Shown here piece after piece: positions 58,403 through 64,000 of a DNA stretch of 64,000 nt. Each line of letters opens with the position of its first letter. Within the stretch, counting starts at the first letter, position 1. The notes beneath the pieces were generated by a model, which did no database searches, was not told where the DNA came from, and worked only from the letters and a program-made list of their open reading frames with translations. The position numbers and the translations under genes are program-made. Origin of the DNA: DATCHW01 sp963806045 (GTDB lineage Bacteria; Bacteroidota; Ignavibacteria; Tepidaquicellales; Tepidaquicellaceae); assembly GCA_963806045.1 (NCBI GenBank), contig CAWDWP010000015.1, forward strand, positions 62,001 through 126,000, in the 5' to 3' direction.

Positions 58403-61314
58403 AAAGAATAATTATTTTGGTAATAGTTTTGCTTTCACAGGTTTCCTTTGCTCAAAACTCTGACCTGACACAATACGTCAATCCTTTTATTGGAACGGGC
58501 GGGCACGGACATACATATCCCGGAGCAACTGTGCCATTTGGTATGGTACAATTAAGTCCTGATACACGGCTTGAGGGCTGGGATGGGTGTTCGGGGTATC
58601 ACTATTCCGATTCAATCATATATGGATTTTCACATATGCATCTGAGCGGAACAGGTGTTCCGGATTACTGCGATATATTGATTATGCCTTTTACGGGTGA
58701 TATTAAACTGAAAAATACCGATTACGCTTCGGGCTTCAGTCATAAGAACGAAACTGCTTCGCCCGGATTTTATTCAGTCCTTCTTGAAAAATATAATATA
58801 TTAGCTGAATTAACTGCTACAAAGAGAGCAGGACTGCATAAATATACTTTTCCTGAAAGCAATTCATCCAATTTCATAATAGACTTAAAACACAGGGATG
58901 AAGTGATTGAGTCGTCGATAGAAATTGTAAATAATAACGAAATCAGAGGAATGCGGCATTCGACCGGCTGGGCAAGAAATCAATATGTATATTTTGTGAT
59001 GAAGTTTTCAAAACCTTTTGAGACTTTTTCTTTTTATACCAATGATGAAATGGTAAGAGGTTTTGAAGGAACAAACGGCAAAAATGTAAAAGCAGTTGTT
59101 GGATATAAGACAGAAAAAGGTGAAGTAATATATGTTAAAGTCGGGATATCGGGTGTCAGTATCGAAGGAGCTTTGAAAAATCTTGACAGCGAAATTCCGG
59201 ATTGGGATTTTGAAGAAGTGAGGAAACAAGCAAATGAAGACTGGAATAAAGAATTGAATAAAATTCAGGTTGAAGGCGGAACAAAAGACCAGAAGATTGT
59301 TTTTTATACGGCTTTATATCATACAATGGTTGTTCCGAATTTATTTATGGATGTGGATGGTCAATATATGGGGACGGATTTGAAAGTCCATAAAGCTGAA
59401 GGATTTGATAATTATACTGTTTTTTCGTTATGGGATACATACAGGGCTGAACATCCTTTGATGACAATAATCGACCAGAAACGAACTAAAGATTTTATAA
59501 ATACATTTTTAAAACAATACGAACACAGAGGACTTTTGCCTGTCTGGGAATTATCTGCAAATGAAACATATTGTATGATAGGATATCATTCTGTTCCGGT
59601 CATAGTGGATGCTTACATAAAAGGTATCAGGGGATTTGATGAAATAAAAGCACTTGCTGCTATGAAACACAGTGCAGATACGAATTTGTTCGGGCTTGAA
59701 TATTACAGGCAATATGGATTTGTTCCGCAGGATAAAGAACACGAATCAGTTTCAAAGACTCTTGAATATGCTTATGATGACTGGTGCATTGCACAATTTG
59801 CAAAAGATTTTAATAAAGATGATTACGTTAGATTTATTGAACGAGCTCAATCTTATAAAAATGTTTTTGACCCTTCAACAGGAATGATGAGGGCAAAAAT
59901 AAACGGCGGATGGTATAAGCCATTCGATCCGCTGGAAGTTAACAGTAATTACACGGAAGCAAATGCATGGCAGTATAGTTTTTATGTTCCGCAGGATATG
60001 ACAGGATTTATAAAATTACACGGAGGCAAAGATAAACTTGCATGCAAAACTCGATGAATTATTTATTACAGAATCAAATATGTCAGGAATGGATTTAAGT
60101 GATATCACCGGTCTGATAGGTCAATATGCACACGGAAATGAGCCTTCACATCATATGGCATATTTATATGATTATGTAAATCAGCCGTGGAAAACACAGG
60201 CATTAGTTCACAAAATCAATTCGGAGTTTTACAAAAATGACCCTGATGGATTAATTGGAAATGAAGACTGCGGGCAGATGTCGGCGTGGTTTGTATTGAG
60301 TGCGATGGGATTTTACCAGGTGTGTCCGGGGCAATTGCAATATACGATTGGAACACCACTGTTTGATAAAGTGACGATAAATCTTGAGAACGGAAATAAA
60401 TTTATTATAAGAACTGAAAATCTGTCAGATAATAATTTTTATATACAATCTGCAGAGATGAATGGGAATAAATACGATAAATGTTACATTACTCATTCGG
60501 ATATAATGAATGGTGGCGAAATTGTTTTTAAAATGGGTATCAGAACCAAACAAGAATTGGGGAAGCAGAGATGAAGATGTTCCTGTGACTGAAATAACAG
60601 ATAATTTGATTGTCCCTGTATCAATAATAAACTTCGACAAGAAAAGCTTTTCAGGAACTCAAGAAATTGAGATTAAAACAATCAATCCAGAGGATAAAAT
60701 ACAATATACAATCGGTTCACAAGATAAGTTAATTCAATATAACGGTCCTTTTAAAATAGACGAATCGACAAGAATCTCAGCTATTGCCTTTAATTCAGAA
60801 TCACAAGCGAGTAAAACTATAACATCAGAATTCTTCAAGGTAGTTGCAGGCAGGAGTATAAAAATAATATCAAAATACAGTCCTCAATACACAGGAGGCG
60901 GTGATGAAGCATTAATTGATTTAGAAAGAGGCGAAAAGAACTGGAGGCTCGGAAAATGGCAGGGATATAAGGGGCAGGATTTTGAAGCAATTGTTGACTT
61001 AGGGAAAGTTACAGTTTGTGAAAGAAGTGAAAGCAGGATTTATACAGGATGTAGGTTCATGGATATGTTTCCCAACTGAAGTAGAATTTGAAATTTCTAA
61101 TGACGGAATTAATTTTACACCTGCAGGCGTGGTGAATACAAATATGGATATTCAAAGTAAGGAAGTAGAGATAAAGGATTTCGGAATTGGAATAAATAAA
61201 GAAGTAAGATATATAAGAGTGAAAACAAAGAGTTACGGAAAATTGCCGGAGTGGCATCCGGGAGCGGGAGACCCGTCGTGGATATTTATTGATGAGATCA
61301 CAATTAATAATTAG
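58399..61314 (+). CDS. GH92 alpha-1,2-mannosidase (about three frame breaks)
   Basis: A signal peptide (IIILVIVLLSQVSFAQ) leads into YVNPFIGTGGHGHTYPGATV and GMVQLSPDTRLEGWDGCSGY, the GH92 N-terminal signatures. Later family motifs are LWDTYRAEHPLMTIID, LPVWELSANETYCMIGYHS, AYDDWCIAQFAKD and, after a break near 60050, GNEDCGQMSAWFVLSAMGFY (calcium-dependent catalytic region). Breaks near 60560 and 61040 lead to a C-terminal chitobiase-type module and a discoidin-like domain (ending YIRVKTKSYGKLPEWHPG). About 965 residues. It removes terminal alpha-mannose from high-mannose N-glycans. Translation is coupled to the beta-mannosidase by the ATGA overlap. Confidence 0.93.
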
Positions 61315-61500
61315 TAATTAGTCCTCCCAAGAGGATCTTCGCTACGCTTCGATAATTAATAATTAGTAATTAGTAATTTAAAAGACAAATAATTAAAGAC
61401 AACAACAACCCCCCTACCCCCACCTCCGAGGAAGCTCTAAGACTTTTCTAAGGGGGAATTAAATATTTTCTGAAGGGGAATGAAACATAAATTTTTTATA
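61315..61500. other. Intergenic stretch with low-complexity and a C-rich repeat
   Basis: AATTAATAATTAGTAATTAG low-complexity words, a CTCCCAAGAGGATCTTCGCT stretch and a C-rich segment (about 61408-61457, AACCCCCCTACCCCC to CTAAGGGGG) similar to 15291-15344. No gene seen. Confidence 0.6.
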
Positions 61501-61504
61501 ATAA

Positions 61505-61540
61505 AAAAAGCCGTTTAGTATTTGCACTAAACGGCTTTTT
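61505..61540 (-). terminator. Rho-independent terminator of the rRNA operon
   Basis: AAAAAGCCGTTTAGT (61505-61519) pairs with ACTAAACGGCTTTTT (61526-61540) around ATTTGC. On the minus strand, downstream of 5S rRNA by about 10 bases, the stem is followed by a T-run (TTTTTTTATTAT). It also suits termination of the plus-strand GH92 gene. Confidence 0.9.
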
Positions 61541-61550
61541 GAAATTAAAT

Positions 61551-61662
61551 CTGGCGAAACCTACTCTCCCACACAGTTGCCCATGCAGTACCATCAGTAA
61601 TTTAAGGCTTAACTACTCTGTTCGGAATGGGAAGAGGTGTAACACTTAAATTGAATCACCAG
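61551..61662 (-). rRNA. 5S ribosomal RNA
   Basis: The minus strand reads CTGGTGATTCAATTTAAGTG at its 5' end and ends with ...GAGTAGGTTTCGCCAG. The ends pair (CTGGTG / CGCCAG) and the middle has the conserved CCATTCCGAACAGAGTAGTT loop and GATGGTACTGCATGGGC helix. About 112 bases. Confidence 0.93.
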
Positions 61663-61732
61663 AAAACTCATTTATTGAGAACATAATGTCTTAAAACTAC
61701 GAATGCTACCTGATCAATACAAAATTATAAGA

Positions 61733-64000
<2,268 letters not shown>

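Overview
The window is AT-rich (GC roughly one third by eye), with short intergenic spacers and many bursts of AT-rich low-complexity sequence. It looks like a contig from a member of the FCB group, most likely Ignavibacteria (Chlorobi/Ignavibacteriae lineage). The reasons are type IX secretion C-terminal sorting domains (NYPNPFNP motif followed by a GxYxYR-like end and a terminal KKMLxxK), a PorV-like outer-membrane protein, an Rpb6-type omega subunit, and the conserved order yicC-gmk-rpoZ-coaBC-udg-dnaB. The species cannot be fixed from the window; the partial 23S rRNA at the right end would settle it.

Layout. 1-8.5 kb (minus strand): an extracellular polysaccharide locus with three glycosyltransferases, a Wzx-type flippase, an O-antigen ligase/polymerase, a Wzz-type chain-length protein and a Wza-type export protein, followed by a phosphohexomutase. 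9.9-15.1 kb: a stand-alone B12-binding domain, an UPF0104 membrane protein, maf, proS and a sugar-nucleotide epimerase. 15.1-16.15 kb is a non-coding repeat region with a duplicated block of stacked hairpins. 16.15-22.4 kb (plus strand): two exported proteins (one a type IX cargo, one an unrecognised 855-residue protein), an SRAP/HMCES-type protein and a PorV-like protein. 22.4-37.4 kb (minus strand): glycerate dehydrogenase and glycerate kinase, a transketolase-family enzyme, short-chain dehydrogenases, plsY, a DUF1460 protein, dnaB, a family 4 uracil-DNA glycosylase, coaBC, rpoZ, gmk, yicC, a LOG-type protein and tRNA-Arg(CCT).

37.4-47.7 kb is an accessory region beside the tRNA. It holds a non-coding stretch with inverted repeats, a two-gene operon (metallophosphoesterase plus an HSP90/GHKL-like ATPase, joined by an ATGA overlap) with many frame breaks, a fragment of a type IX sorting domain, a broken trypsin-like/TPR fusion, an S41 peptidase with a sorting domain and a KilA-N protein. 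The last two sit between 63-64 bp direct repeats that copy the leader of the next gene. The metallophosphoesterase/ATPase pair is the best candidate here for an undescribed, perhaps defensive, system.

47.8-61.3 kb (plus strand) reads as an N-glycan-degrading locus: FucP-like sugar transporter, ROK sugar kinase, GH20 beta-hexosaminidase lipoprotein, an outer-membrane protein, a PNGase F-like amidase, a GH2 beta-mannosidase and a GH92 alpha-mannosidase. Together these could release a high-mannose N-glycan from protein, trim it, import the sugars and phosphorylate them. 61.5-64 kb is the 3' part of an rRNA operon on the minus strand (23S partial, 5S, terminator).

Important caveat: about twenty genes, including normally essential ones (gmk, coaBC), are broken by apparent single-base shifts while all active-site motifs remain. 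This is most easily explained by uncorrected sequencing indels, so I describe broken genes as whole loci and give the segments. 'Pseudogene' is used only where the frame breaks about five times or more, or where only a fragment is left.
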